Positions 46,315 to 59,247 of a DNA stretch of 64,000 nt are shown here, piece after piece. Origin of the DNA: Sternotherus odoratus. Lineage: Eukaryota; Chordata; Testudines; Kinosternidae. The notes beneath the pieces were generated by a model. It was not told the origin of the DNA and ran no database searches. It saw nothing but the letters and a program-made list of their open reading frames with translations. Positions within the stretch are counted from its first letter, which is position 1; each line of letters opens with the position of its first letter. The stretch is taken from positions 63,620,390-63,684,389 of the forward strand of contig JAVMKO010000003.1 of assembly GCA_032164245.1 (NCBI GenBank), read 5' to 3'. Position numbers and translations under genes: made by a program.

Positions 46315-49300
46315 ATGGAAACTGCTTTCAAGTAAGGTCAGGAGAGATTCTCTCTTAAAAGGAAGACAGACTACCACTGTTCTAAGTAGTTTTTAAACTA
46401 CACACACAATTAACATTTGTAAGACCTTGTCTAGACTAGGAAGGTAGGGTTGAAAATGTTTGAGCTGGATAAGGCTCAAAGGTGTAGCTGTGGTGATGAA
46501 CCATTAAGTTCTCTGCCCATAGAATTTATGTTTGCAGGAGTTACCACAAATAACCTAGTCATTTTTAATTATAAATGCTCCTAATTGTCAAAGGAAGATG
46601 CACTCTAAGAAGGGGAGTTCTGTCATCTTGGCAACCTGTGCCCCGTCACTAGAAGCCCAACAAGCTACAGCAACCACTGTAGAAAACATGCATCTTACAG
46701 CATCGTTGGAAAAACCCATGCTAAGCAAAAGACACTCTGCTGAATCAGAAAAAGGCCCACTATAGACTGGAGCCAATTGTAAAGAAACAAAAGAATCCTC
46801 CTCCTTGCCAATGCCCATTCACTGGTCTTTTCTTTCTCTCCAGGTGGCTTAGAGAATCTCTCCCAGTCTCTGTGCTTGTGAACAACTTGTACACTCCAAA
46901 AAGGAGGTAAGGGGAAGGGAAAAATCTACAGACAAGAATTTCTTTACCTCAGGGAGACCTGGACAGTCCTCCCATTCACCAGGTAGAAGTAGCTGTGGCC
47001 AAAAAGTGCCCCCCTTCTCCCCCATCATTTTAGACATTAATTCTCAGAGTCCTGAGATCTAATTTCTCACATGCCTCCCTCTACCAGGGCAAAGAACCCT
47101 TTGCAGTTTATTTCCTGCCTGTAATTTTCCTGTTCCTCCCCTGCTCGTGCCCTGCAGCTGTATATTTCTGGCAGATTTTGCAAGGCAAAGCTCATTGCAG
47201 TGCTTACCTGTAGGTCAGATCATTAACGCAGTCCAGCATGGGGCTTGTATATTCCCATTCCACACTGCAATAGCACAAAAATATTCAGAACAAGTCCAAA
47301 TCCTAACAAAACCTGCATCTATTTACTTTCCTAGCAGTATGGTTCTTGGGAGCATTAGGCTTTAAATATTTGTATAGTAGACTCACAAAATATCTAGTAT
47401 ATTTCTAGCATTAAAAGCACAGAAAATGCACATTACCCACTTGTGTATTTGTTGCACTCTTTGCACATCCCCTCCACCTCATATCACTCTTCAAATATAT
47501 AGAGCTTTCTTTTCACTTCACATAATTTGTAGACCAAGGTGTTTTTCTCTATCGGACAATGCTAGGGTTCAGTTTCCTCTCACCAAAGTGTTTAAATTTG
47601 ACTTGACAGTTGCAATTGCTTTTTAATCTAAGCAAACTGATCTGTCAAAGGCAATCAGTACAGTGAAGTTATCCCTTGAGAATCCTAATAATCCAACAGT
47701 TGAACTCTTGGCATAGAATGTCACAAGTACTTAATACAGTATGTATACAAAGCTGCACAACATTCCTACACACAAACTGCAGGCTCAGTTGTGCACCAGT
47801 TAATAGTTCCTGCACTTCTGATGAAACAATATACCTGGTTTGGGCTTTTGTCTATTTCTAATTATATTAGTATGACAAGGTTCCTTAAGACAATCCCAGG
47901 CAAAAATAAGGACACATTCAATGCCCTGAAGATTTTTTATTACTAAGCATCTAAATCAGTTAATATTAAAAAAGCATTTCAGAGAGCTCTCCCTCAGGGG
48001 CCAGAGAGGGGCATTTTTGTTAGGAGTAAGGTGGTACAGTGATTGGCAACCAAACTGATGGGAAGGAAGTCAAGGTAGCTAGAAAACTGGCCTTAGAGGA
48101 AACATCTCTTGATGGCTCATTACAACCTTCCCCTCACCCCAACATTTAGGTCCCAATCTTGCAGACACTAATGCATGTGTTGCACTCTAAATGCATGAGA
48201 CGGTCATTGAAAAGGAATGTGTTCTACCCATGACAAGCACAAAGGGAAAGATTAGAAATAATGGGCATCTAATAACTTCCTTTGTAATCAAAATAGAATG
48301 GACAAATTTTGACCTTCAAACCAAAGCTGTCATGGTCTCAAAATTACAAATTAAACAGTTCACTCACTCGAGCAGTTAACTTAACTCAGTGGTTTAGGTT
48401 GAAGTTTTTATCTTAATATAGTTGAACTATTAAGTAAACAAAGAATTTTAAAATAAATGACTGCATCATTTCCTAGCTCTCCCACCTCCCCCCGCCACCC
48501 CTCATGCGCAGTCCCCCTTGTCTGTACATGATGCTTAGTCAGTAGAGATTGATTTAAATGTTGATGATCTTAGACAAACTGGAGTGGGTTTCTTGAATTG
48601 GTATGTGTACTGCATGCCTATAAAACATATCACGGTCTCTACCCTGTAGGCTGTGTATTACCTGTAGTATGTTTGGTCATAAACAGATGTGTTGAACTGA
48701 AGAGAATACTTGTATTCTTACAGCTCAAGAACCCTTAAGGAACTTGAATTATTTTGATTTGAAGCTTTGACTCCTAATATCAATTTACAGCTGCAAGTGG
48801 CTAATGTTATGTTTTAACTGGACAAATAACTGTTGTGTGGCATGCTCAGAAGTTCATTGTACCATCTCAGGTATAAATAAGTTCCTCTGGGGTCTACCAA
48901 AGTGCTGGTGATTTCAAAAGGTTCACTGAAAGGTTATTCAGTTTCAAAACACCGTACAAGCTAATAAAGGCATAAATTCAGTGCAAAAATCTCTCTGCCC
49001 AGGCCGAAAACAGAAAGCTTCCTTTTCTCTGCACAAAAGTAGCTCAGTTACAAGTAATTAAAGAAAACAAACAAGAAAACTGGTTCCTCACAGCCTGAAA
49101 CAAACAATCACATTTACTGTACTTTGTATTCTCTTTAATGTGTTTATTTCATTTTATAAACATAATTAAGACAATAGTACAAGCTTGCTTGAAAAATACA
49201 AAGCAGATTTTTCCCTTGTGAAACTGTCTCCCCAATTCACCATTCTCTGGAGTCTGTGCCATGTCCCAAGGGCCTCTGATTAATTCAAAACACTTAGTAA

Positions 49301-49655
49301 CATGCCATAGGCCACCACACCTGTATAGCTTGGCACTGAGACAAAGCACATCACTCCTTCTCCCTCAGTGCTGGTTTAGCAGCCTGTTGACTGACCTTGT
49401 AATCAGTCACACGGCTGGGTTTTTCAAACATTTTTCTGAAGCGTGAGGGAAGTTCTAAGACTGTGTCATCTCCTCAGGAATAAGAAAGGGAAATCAGAGG
49501 GAACTGAGCACTAAACAATGGGAAACAGGAGATTCCAAAAACAGCCAGTTGTGAAATGACCACTTTAGGACTGCAGATGCTTGGATCTGTTAAATGTAAA
49601 GGGCCTGCCCCAGAAATGTTTGCTGGGCAAAAGGTTCGTATTGGAGGCCACCCCT
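46315..49655. other. No gene firmly supported; one weak exon-like segment
   Basis: Mostly anonymous AT-rich sequence. The 63-bp segment 46844-46906 is bounded by a splice-like ctctccag and gtaagg but has no known homology. Confidence 0.45.
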
Positions 49656-49659
49656 GCAA

Positions 49660-51271
49660 TGTGTATCCAGTCTTCTGACAGCAGCCAGTGCCAGATTCTT
49701 CAGAGAATTAACAGAACAAGTGATCCATCCCTGGCTCTCCAATGCCAGTTTCTGGTAGTCAGTTGTTTAGGGACACCCAGATCATGGGGTTGCATCCTTG
49801 CTCATCCTGGATAATAGCCATTGGTGGACCTATCCTCCTTGAACTTATCTAATTCTTTTTTAAAACCCAGTTACTGTTTCAGGCTTCATAACATCCCCAG
49901 GCAATGAGTTCCACGGGTTGGTTATGTGAAGCAATATTTTGTGTTTATTTTAAACCCACTGCCTATTAATTTCATCATGTGATCCCTAATTCTTGTGTTA
50001 TGTGAAATGGTAAATAGTACTTCCCTGTTCATTTTCTCCACATCAGTCATGATTTTACAGACCTCTATCATAACCCCCTTTAGTCATCTCTTTTCGAAGA
50101 TGAATGGGTCCAGTCTTTTTAATATCGCCTTGTATGGAAGTTGTTCTATATCACTAAATATTTTTGTTGCTCATCTCTGTACTTTTTCCAATTTTTAATA
50201 CGGGGTCAGCAACCTTTCCGAAGTGATGGGCCGAGTCTTCATTTCTTCACTCTAATTTAAGGTTTCGTGTGCCAGTGATACATTTTAACATTTTTAGAAG
50301 GTCTCTTTCTATAAGTCTATAATATAGAACTAAACTATTGTTGTGTATAAAGTAAATAAGGTTATTGAAATGTTTAAGCAGCCTCATTTAAAATTAAACT
50401 AAAATGCAGAGCCCCCTAGACTGGTGGCCAGGACCTGGGCAGTGTGAATGTCACCAAAAATCAGCTCACGTGCCATAGGTTGCCTACGCCTGTTAATATA
50501 TCATTCCTGAGATGGGACGATGTAGTATTCAAGGTCTGGGATTTCTATAGTGGCATTATGATTTTTTTTTTTTTTTTGGTCTTATTATCCATCCCTTTCC
50601 TTATGTTCATTTAAAAAAAAAAAACTGCCGCTGCACATTGAGCAGATATTTTCAGAGAACTATCCACATGACTTCAAGGCCTCTCACGTGATAATTTAGA
50701 ACCCATTATTTTGTATGTATAATTGGGATTATGTTTTACAATCTGCATTACTTTGCATTTATCATCATTGAATTCACCTGCCATTTTGTTGTCTAGTCAT
50801 TCAGCTTTGAGAGATTCCTTTGTAACTCATTGCAGTCCACTTTGGACTTAACTATCTTGAGAAATTTTGTATTGTCTGCAAATTTTGCCACCTCACTTTT
50901 CACACCCTTTCCCAGATAATTTATGAATATGTTGAACAATCCAGGTCATACTACCTATCCTTGGGATACCCACAATTTACTTTTCAATTTCAAAATCTAA
51001 CCATTTATTCCTACCCTTTGTTTCCCATCTTTTAACCAGTTACTGATCCATGAAGAGACCACCTCTCTTATTCCATGACTGCTCAGTTGGCTTAAGAGCC
51101 TTTGGTGAGTGATCTCATCAAAGGCTTTCTGAAAGTCCAAGTACAATATATCCACTAGATCACTTTTGTGCACATGTTGACACCCTCAGACAATCCTAAT
51201 GGATGGGTGAGGTATGCTTTCCCTTTCTAAAAGCCATGTTGACTCTTCCCTAACGTACTTTATTTTTATAC
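49660..51271 (-). mobile_element. CR1 LINE, 3' UTR to reverse transcriptase, split by a hAT
   Basis: Reverse-oriented CR1 with 3' UTR at the left (cttctgacagcagccagtg, gacctatcctccttgaac) and ORF2 at the right. Minus-strand residues VDILYLDFQKAF lie at 51155-51120, followed toward lower coordinates by an ISNWLK-like block, as in CR1 RT. A small hAT at about 50201-50492 interrupts it. The right end is cut by the Gypsy element at 51277. Confidence 0.87.
50201..50492 (+). mobile_element. Nonautonomous hAT element inside CR1
   Basis: Ends GGGGTCAGCAACCTTTCC and, reversed, CAGGCGTAGGCAACCTATGG, with TTAATA next to both borders. The interior (aaaatgcagagccccctaga, ccaggacctgggcagtgtga) is a family I recall from turtles. 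Confidence 0.78.
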
Positions 51272-51276
51272 GAAGC

Positions 51277-51663
51277 TGTAGCAGAGCGGCAGGGCCCCTC
51301 GGGGTCCTGCCTCTGCCAGGTCCACAAAGTCACTAAGACCTGGGAGTAGTCACCACTGTTGTAGTTTTTTCAGAGGCTTGTTCCCCCCACCATTTCACCA
51401 TGTACAGTTGGCTCTTGTGCAGGCAGAAGGGAGGGAAGAGCTACCTCTCAACTTCCACTCCCTACCTTTTCCCTTTCTTCCTGCACCCCACATGGCTTCC
51501 TTCCCGAGGCTCTTCTACAGCTCCAGCCTAGTTAGGCAACAGCTGTCTCTGCTTTCCCAATTAGGGCCAGGTCACCTCCAGTCAGGTCTAATTTAGCCCC
51601 CTAAACAGAAGCCAGCCTCAAAGAAGGCTGAATCAGCAACCCTTTGCCCAGCACCCTGTCTCA
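51277..51663 (-). repeat. 3' LTR of the Gmr1-like element (387 bp)
   Basis: Begins TGTAGCAGAG and ends CTCA on the plus strand (TG...CA). Its first 115 bases match 53416-53529. The adjoining catctccccctcc (51664-51676) is a polypurine tract on the element strand. Confidence 0.82.
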
Positions 51664-52111
51664 CATCTCCCCCTCCAACTGTCAGGTTCACCCCTCTGTG
51701 TCCTCTCCTTCCTCTACCAGGGGTAGGTGTGGAGGCATTACAGAGGAATCTCTTTCCCTCTTTCATGTCAGTTCCAGCTCCTTAATCCCCCACCCACAGA
51801 AACTATATTGTGTGTGGGGTGGACAGCCCCACAGCTCTGCTGCAACCCACATGTCCTTGCCCCCTGAGTGCATAGCCCCGAGTGTTCCCCTCCTTTCCCC
51901 CCCACCCTTCCTTTCCTTCAGGGTCCCAGCCCCTTCTCAGACACTCAGGGTCTCCTGTCTCCCAAGCTCATTCACCAGGGTTGGTAGTGACTAGAGGTTT
52001 TCTGCTTGGTGATCTCTACTGCTGTCTTCAAGGAATCTCCCTTTTTTCTTATCTTGGACTTGAGGGGCACCTGGGACATAGGGTATTGTCTCCTATCCCC
52101 ATCGACACATT

Positions 52112-53395
52112 CTATGTCCATCTTCTCACCCAGAAGTGCAGCCATACCAGTTTATTTTGTGACAGGCTGAGGCAGAGTCTACCAAGCCTCACTGGGGTTT
52201 CCTTCCCATCATTACTAGAATGGTGAAGAGCCTCCGCCCCTTCCCCTGCCCACCCACAATCCATGTGCGAGCAGTCGTCCTTGTGTTTGCACAATCTGTA
52301 CCTTTTGGGGACCCTTGAGGAATCCTCATGTTTGTTCTTTGGACCCTTCCTGAGCAAGGGTTCTCTGGGCCTTCTCCCAGTCTCCATTTCCCTGCTCATC
52401 CGTCCCTTCTTTCTGAGAAAGTCCACCTCTAGCTGTGAATGACTCACCAATTACAAAAGCAGTTTCTCCTCTCTGGGCGTTCACACCTCCTGATCACCTG
52501 CTGAAAGTGGGCTTCACCAGCCCCCGATTGAATTTACGTTGCTTTCTTGCCTGCATATTTATGCCTGCCTTTGGAGATTTCCACAACATTCATCTAAGGA
52601 AGTGGGTCTTAACCCACACAAGCTTATGATCCCTAAAATTTGTTAGTCTATAAGGTGCTACAAGACTCTGTTGCTTCCACCTCTACATGCTCCTCCATAA
52701 GCTTTACAGCCGTCTCGACCATATTCCATTGCTGCCTCCTAACCCATACCTGTATGTTCTCCGCGAGACTCCATAAAAACTGGGTTAGGACAAGCTCATC
52801 CATGACCTCCCCCCATTATCTGGGCATCCGGCCTCAGGCAGCAGATGGCCCAGTCCATTAACTTTTGGGCGAATGCCTGGAGCTGCAAACCCCGTCCACA
52901 CTGCTGACCAGAACTTCTGGAGGTACTTCTCAGAGGACAAACACACCCGATCTAGGAATTCCTGGCCTGCTCTTCACTGAGGGGGATGTAGGCTGCTTGG
53001 CCTTCACTGGTTCGCTAAAGAGCCAGTCGCAGGGCTAAGGATGCCCTGTCCCATCCAGCTCCTGTGGCTACCCAATCAAATGTGCCTAGGAAGGCTTCGG
53101 GGTCATCTGTCAGGCCATTTACACAGTCCTAACCTCAGCACCCAAATGCCATCCCCTCCCATGGAACTCACCACTTTCTGCAGAGAGCTACTGTTGGATG
53201 CCAGCCTGCACCCCAATGAAGCCCTGCAGGCTCTTCTGCTGTTCCAGGTGATTTTCAGGTGAGCAAGCCCAATCTCTCCAGCTGCTGGGCTTGTTGAAAA
53301 TTATACCCTGCCTTCTTCACCTCCTCTTGCTGCTTGACCAGCCATTGCAGGGTCTCCTCCATCTCCGGGCTGCCAAACACTTGCTCTGGCACAGA
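52112..53395 (-). pseudogene. Gag remnant (SCAN-like capsid, zinc knuckle)
   Basis: Minus-strand frames show an EETLQWLVKQQEE N-terminal helix near 53370, TDDPEAFLGTFDWVATGAGW near 53110-53050, EEQARN near 52970, DELVLTQFLWSL near 52805-52770 and a relic knuckle CKHKDDCSHMDC near 52290-52255. The DDPEAFL...F block and the L..FL..L block are typical of Gmr1-like gag, the source of vertebrate SCAN domains. Several frameshifts are present. Confidence 0.75.
52555..52676 (+). mobile_element. Penelope-like fragment, third copy, opposite strand
   Basis: catctaaggaagtgggtctt, aacccacacaagcttatg, tttgttagtctataaggtgc and tacaagactctg parallel the copies at 1455 and 38942 on the other strand. The hairpin is GTGGGT-CTTA-ACCCAC, but the CUGANGA and GAAA boxes are mutated (CTAAGGA and ACAA). 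Confidence 0.6.
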
Positions 53396-53413
53396 ATCCT
53401 GGACAAGCCCCCA
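53396..53413 (-). other. Primer-binding site resembling tRNA-Pro
   Basis: On the element strand the 18 bases next to the 5' LTR read TGGGGGCTTGTCCAGGAT, two changes from the tRNA-Pro complement used by many retroelements. Two bases (CG) separate it from the LTR end. Confidence 0.75.
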
Positions 53414-53415
53414 CG

Positions 53416-53529
53416 TGTAGCAGAGTGTGGCAAGGCCCCTCCACTCCTGCCTCTGCTAGTCCACAAAGTCACTCAGACCCTCGAGTTAGTCACCACTGTT
53501 GCAGTTTATTCACAGTCTTGTTCCCACCA
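53416..53529 (-). repeat. Truncated 5' LTR of the Gmr1-like element
   Basis: 114 bases matching the start of 51277-51663 (tgtagcagag, ccacaaagtcactcagacc, gtcaccactgttgcagttt); the rest of this LTR is missing. Confidence 0.8.
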
Positions 53530-53534
53530 GAAAG

Positions 53535-53985
53535 AGGCCATATTTTCTGTTTGCTCATAAAGTAAATTAAATTGGTGCCACTCACATAAAAGCCTGAGAA
53601 ATGGTCTCTGAAGTGGGAGAGGGAGTGTAGATAGAGCTGAGAGAACAGAAGTGTAAATGTTATTCTGAACTCCTATGATACCAATGCTACAAATGATATT
53701 TTCATTCCATGGACAGCAGCAGAAAGTTTGGGGATGCCTATATTGGAAGAACATAGTGGAGGGCTTAACATCTGTTTAATAAATGTAGAGTTTTTCAAAT
53801 TGCTTACAATGATTTTTTAAATGTAAATATTTGTACACTAAGCAGTTTGATAATCTCTCTTTAATAAGATCTGCAGTCAAGACTTTAAATACAATTGCCC
53901 TGGGGTTTGACTAATTTTTCTGACACACAGAACTTTGGCCTGTGCTACATCAAAGAATTAACCAGAAGTGCAGAAAGAGGAGTAT
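53535..53985. other. No gene recognised
   Basis: Nothing supported. Confidence 0.4.
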
Positions 53986-53989
53986 AAAA

Positions 53990-54240
53990 GTTTATTCCTG
54001 GGGGAATTTGGTGCCATTGCACACAGGCAGAATTCATGTCCCTTGCAGAATTTTTTTCTCTGCAGAAAATGCATTCTGCCAGAGAGGCACTGCAGTTATA
54101 CCTTTCGTCCACTAGGGGCTATGCTGCCAGAACAGAGAGAGCAGCTCCTTAGTGGGAGCAGTCCAGCTTTGGATAGGGAGAAGAGGTTCTTCCAGTGCCC
54201 TGCCCCTGGGGCCAGGTGAGGAGGCACAGGTTATGGAGGG
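53990..54240. repeat. Possible dispersed repeat
   Basis: tcctgggggaatttggtgcc, aggcagaattcatgtccc and ctgcagaaaatgcattctgc resemble a dispersed repeat I recall from turtles; borders and class unknown. Confidence 0.35.
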
Positions 54241-54244
54241 AATG

Positions 54245-55125
54245 GAGTGATTAGGGTAGAGGGGCTGCTACATGGTCACACACTTGAGAAAGGCTCTGAA
54301 AACTGCCCAATGTAAATACAACCACAAAGGGTTTTTTTAAAACATGAATTGCCAGATTTCTTAAGAGGAGTTGGCATTAATATTTTTAATACTATAATCT
54401 TGGAATCCTCAGAAAATAAGCCTAATGAAGATTTGGCTCAAAGAAGTTATTTCCCTCCTTCTTCCACTGTTAGCCTATTTACTGTATATTTCATGTAAAT
54501 TACAACAGTCATAGTCATTAGGTTACTTCTCACAGTTTATGGTTTTAATGGTTTTTGCAACGTTAGATGCACAACATTTTCAAGCATCAAAAAACAGGCT
54601 TTGCTATCTAACATTTTATAAAGATGTAAAAGTTAATGAGCACTCATGATCTATGATCTGACATCTGTTCTTTTCTTTCTGAGATGATAAAACACCCACC
54701 ATGTCTTGTTCTGCCACAGTGGGGGGAGAACAAATATCATCCAATTAATCATTCTAAACTATAAGCTATATTAAGTTATAGTTTCTCAACAGGTTTGTCA
54801 TACTCTCTTAATAGGGTGCAGGTGTTCTAAAATAGCCTTTGCAATATTATTAAATCTAGCTTTCATCACGTAGTCAGCTCCAGCTAGTAATCCTGTTTAT
54901 GTATATTAAATATAAAAAAATGGTTAATGCACATTTTAAGGCTGAGCTTCAAAACCTGCAGAAGCAAGGATAGGGAGTTCTACATATCATGGCTACAAAA
55001 GCTCTACTTCTTAACATGTATATTTTGAGAGTTTTTCATTACATACTCATAAAAACTTGGCACTGATACACTAGCAAATATTCTATAAATATGTATGCAA
55101 GAGAACAGACCTCAGTATCCATCCA
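54245..55125. other. No gene recognised
   Basis: AT-rich; nothing supported. Confidence 0.45.
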
Positions 55126-55129
55126 CACC

Positions 55130-55715
55130 CTATTGTAATAATTTTGTACAGGACATGTCTTGTAATGGTATCATTTGAAAACTCATACTTTGCTGGAATC
55201 ATCCTGATAAAATAGTTTTACATACAATGTTGCTACACATAAAAGATTCCCCTGTATAATACATGTTCCCAACCCCACAGCTCTGAATAAGCAGAGGTTG
55301 GTAAACAAGTCTGTCAAACAAACAAAGGAACGTATGTTCCGCTTAATTTGCATTTAAGCAATAAAGAGCAAGCAGGGAGGGGAGACAACAAAAAGTTCAA
55401 ACAGGTGAGAAAAAAGCAAGAGGGATCATCCTTCTCATAAACATTTTGTCTCCAGGTATCCAGCTAGAAATGTTTCTCAAGAGGGACTGAAACTACAAAA
55501 ATGGGGTGACAAACACCCCCAAGGCACTCCACTCTTCCTGCTCATTGCACTCATTGCACCTGAAGGGAGAAAGGACGCACTTGTTAGACTCCAGGGGAGG
55601 AGTCCAGACCTACAAGCTTTGGTCAGTAAGATTGCTATTTCATCAAGGCAGTGAAAGGCACTCAGGTTTGCAGGGCAGCTGCTCATTAGTCTGGATTGTA
55701 CCCTATGTCACAACA
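55130..55715. repeat. Possible dispersed repeat, about 0.6 kb
   Basis: gacatgtcttgtaatggtat, catttgaaaactcatacttt, cattttgtctccaggtatcc and gggactgaaactacaaaaa in this order resemble a turtle repeat I recall. No terminal repeats located. Confidence 0.4.
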
Positions 55716-55719
55716 AGTT

Positions 55720-57535
55720 AATTAAGTGGAAGTACAGACAGCTGCCAAGAGACATGACACACACAGTGAAATGTTTTGTTTCTCGCCATTTATCTGTCAG
55801 AAATGGTGAAATTGGTGACACTGTAGAACAGTTGCCCTTTGCAATTTATCATACGTGTATAACACCCTCCAAATATTTTAGGAATACTTTTCTGAGAACA
55901 GCATTTATTTAGCTCAAGCAGTATTTACACTGTCTATGTTTTGTGTATTGTATATAAACATCTGTGCCCTTTTAAGATGGAAGGGGCCAGGGATGTCACC
56001 TTTGGAATTAAATATAATAATCTACCTCCAATCTTCTTAAAGTAAGATATTTAAAAGGAAGTATCTCTCAATGTAGGAACAATATGGTAAAATATACAAG
56101 ACCCTATCTTTTTGTAGAATAAAATTACAACATGTTTGCTCATCTACCTATAATTAAACAAGAATCCACGTATAAATCAAATTATTTTAAAACAAAGTTT
56201 ACTATTTGTTTGACAATCCTATCATGCCAAAGGGGAAAATCCCTTTAATACATTAGCTCTGTATGCTTTGTGTTTTGGTACAAAGTGGTTAGATTGTCCT
56301 ATGGATCAAAGTATTTTACTTCTTTGATAAGAAAATTATTTTTTAAAATAGTGGATTACTTGTGTGAGCTTTATCCTCCTTTACCCATGTCAATTACTAT
56401 CCTTTTAACATCACTACTTGCTGTCCAGGATCATTAAGAGTATGTAGGGATTTAAAGACTCATTTGAAGATTTTTCAGACCTCCCCCCATATACACGGTA
56501 ATACTTCTGCATCAGTGGACTGTTGCAAATCCATTAATAGAAAAGTACAAGTCAAATATAAATACAAGTTTTGAAAATTGTGCATTCAGTCTTATACCAT
56601 GTGATGTTTAGTGTTTTTAGATAGTTCTTTTTAGCAGAGTTTTATGCTTTTTCCAAACAGCTGTACACTACAATGAAACAAAAAAGTGAGAAGTAAATGT
56701 TTGACAGAAATTGCTTAGTCATTACGAAACAAAAGCACTTGCAAGTTAAATGCCTGACAAGCAAAAAAATCCCAGGTTAACTAGAAAAAGCACAGTTTCA
56801 TAGAGTAATGCTTACTTTACAGAAGGAAAAGAAGATGGCAGTAACACTATTCAAAAGCCGTATCGTGTAGGACTTTGTGTACAATCAAGAGGAAAAAAGT
56901 TACCATGATGAATGAACTGAGCTGGTGAGTAGGTGGGTTGCCCTCTATACAAGCATCTTAAGGGGGGGGGGGGAATCTCAGGACAGTCCTCCAAAAATTA
57001 AAAACACTTTTTTCAATGGAATGTGGAGTATTACTCAGGAGTGGTATGTTTTCTTTGCTAATTCTCGATGAGATATGGCATAGGATTCCTAATTATTAGT
57101 CGTCTTGGTATCACAACAGACTCCTTTGTGCAATGTGAAAGCCTACTCAAAGCAATAGCCTTTGTCAACACAATAAAAGATATATACTTATGCAAACAAT
57201 GGTGCAATACGAGTTGTCAGATGATTAATATATGAATTCAGTCCAAAACACTGATGAGTCACAGATTCTGCTAAAATATTAAAATTTAATTATACCTTTT
57301 CACATAGGACTATAGCAAAGCATGAGAAAAAGGCATTCTTTGAATAAAGAACAGATATACATCTAAAACAATATATATAAGTTCTAAACTGCAAATTGAC
57401 AAAGTCACAAATACTTTAATATTTAGTACATATATTCATATGTAATATAAATCAGATCTTAATTCCATCCGCTGTTTACTTTTTCAGTGACAATGGTCTA
57501 AATTTTACATCTTATATATATTAAAATATTAAAAA
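55720..57535. other. Low-repeat AT-rich DNA downstream of HACE1
   Basis: No coding exon or transposon seen. Part may be distal HACE1 3' UTR; a minus-strand AATAAA occurs at about 55903-55909. A G run lies near 56962-56972. Confidence 0.45.
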
Positions 57536-57539
57536 GTTA

Positions 57540-58071
57540 AAAACCTTTTAATATAGGTACAATTCAATAAATGGGAAAATACATTAGTTTTGTCATTTTG
57601 TACACTATCTAAATCAAACTTTCTATACAGTGTTCTCTGCAAAAATAAATGGCACTTTTACATGCAAGAAGACAAAATACAAGTGAGTGTTAATAGTATA
57701 TCATGTGAGTGGGAGGGAAACAAACTCATTCACTCACACAGTTGAGCATCAATTAAAATTGTGGGAAACATTTTGACAAATCCTTTCTTTGTGTTATGTT
57801 AATGCTAATGAAAGTATACTGCTTTCAATACTAATCTAATGTTAAAGAACAAAGATACAGTGTACTATGAAATTTAAGTACTGTAACAGTATCACAGACA
57901 TACTTAGACAACATAATGGACAGGAAACAGATCCTTTATTAATTTTTTAAAAAAAAGTCAGCCCCGTCTCTGGGTCGCAGCATCTAGGCTGCTTGTGTGT
58001 TGACAGTTTCTGAAATTACTTCTGCCATTCTGAATTGCGCATCAGTAGTCAGATGAGTTTTCCAGACTTCA
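57540..58071 (-). other. HACE1: HACE1 3' UTR (minimum extent, inferred)
   Basis: The sequence left of the stop codon is AT-rich and free of recognisable transposons, as expected for a 3' UTR read on the minus strand. A minus-strand AATAAA lies at 57935-57940 and an ATTAAA at 57547-57552. The true end is unknown; human HACE1 has a long 3' UTR, so it may continue to 56-57 kb. Confidence 0.55.
57935..57940 (-). promoter_or_regulatory. Candidate polyadenylation signal AATAAA of HACE1
   Basis: The plus strand reads tttatt, giving AATAAA on the HACE1 strand 132 bases after the stop codon. It would produce a short 3' UTR; the weaker ATTAAA near 57547 is an alternative. Confidence 0.4.
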
Positions 58072-58795
<724 letters not shown>

Positions 58796-58893
58796 TTATT
58801 AAAACATTAACAGGGTACTTGGGAGCTGAAAAACCAGCACACTGTAGAAATCTTGTTTTGCCCCGGCTAATGACCAGCTGCTAAAAAATGGTT

Positions 58894-59247
58894 GCCTACC
58901 TTTCCATAACTAGTGTTCTTCGAGATGTGTTGTACATGTCCATTCCATTAGAGGTGCATGTACAACAACTTGTACACAGTTCTCAGAAAAAACTTTTTCT
59001 CCTCGGTACTACTCACTGGGGCAGCTCAAGCACGCTCTACTGCCAAGCGTCACTGCATGCCAGTAGAAGAGGGCGGAGTCACCCCCAATCCTCCTCAGCT
59101 CCTTCTTATTGGATAGATTCTTATAGAGAGGAGAAGGAGGCGGGTTGTGGAATGGACATGTGCAACACATCTGAAAGAACAACAGTTACAGAAAGGTAGC
59201 TAGAGTTTTTTCTTCAAGTGATTGCACATGTCCATTCCATTATAGGT
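58894..59247 (-). mobile_element. DIRS-like terminal region with inverted repeats
   Basis: The arm 58894-58947 (tacctttccataac, gttcttcgagatgtgttg, acatgtccattcca) is repeated in inverse at 59148-59200 (about 30 of 33 in the core). A third, direct version of acatgtccattccatta follows at 59227-59243. Such split and inverted termini are typical of DIRS retrotransposons. Confidence 0.6.

Larger units (their letters stand above)
51277..53529 (-). mobile_element. Gmr1-like Gypsy retrotransposon, gag only
   Basis: In minus orientation: truncated 5' LTR (53416-53529), primer-binding site resembling tRNA-Pro, SCAN-like gag, degenerate zinc knuckle, polypurine tract and full 3' LTR (51277-51663). The internal part is only 1.75 kb and no pol motifs were seen, so this copy is either internally deleted or from a nonautonomous lineage. 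It joins a CR1 at its left border. A Penelope-like fragment is inserted in gag. Confidence 0.82.
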
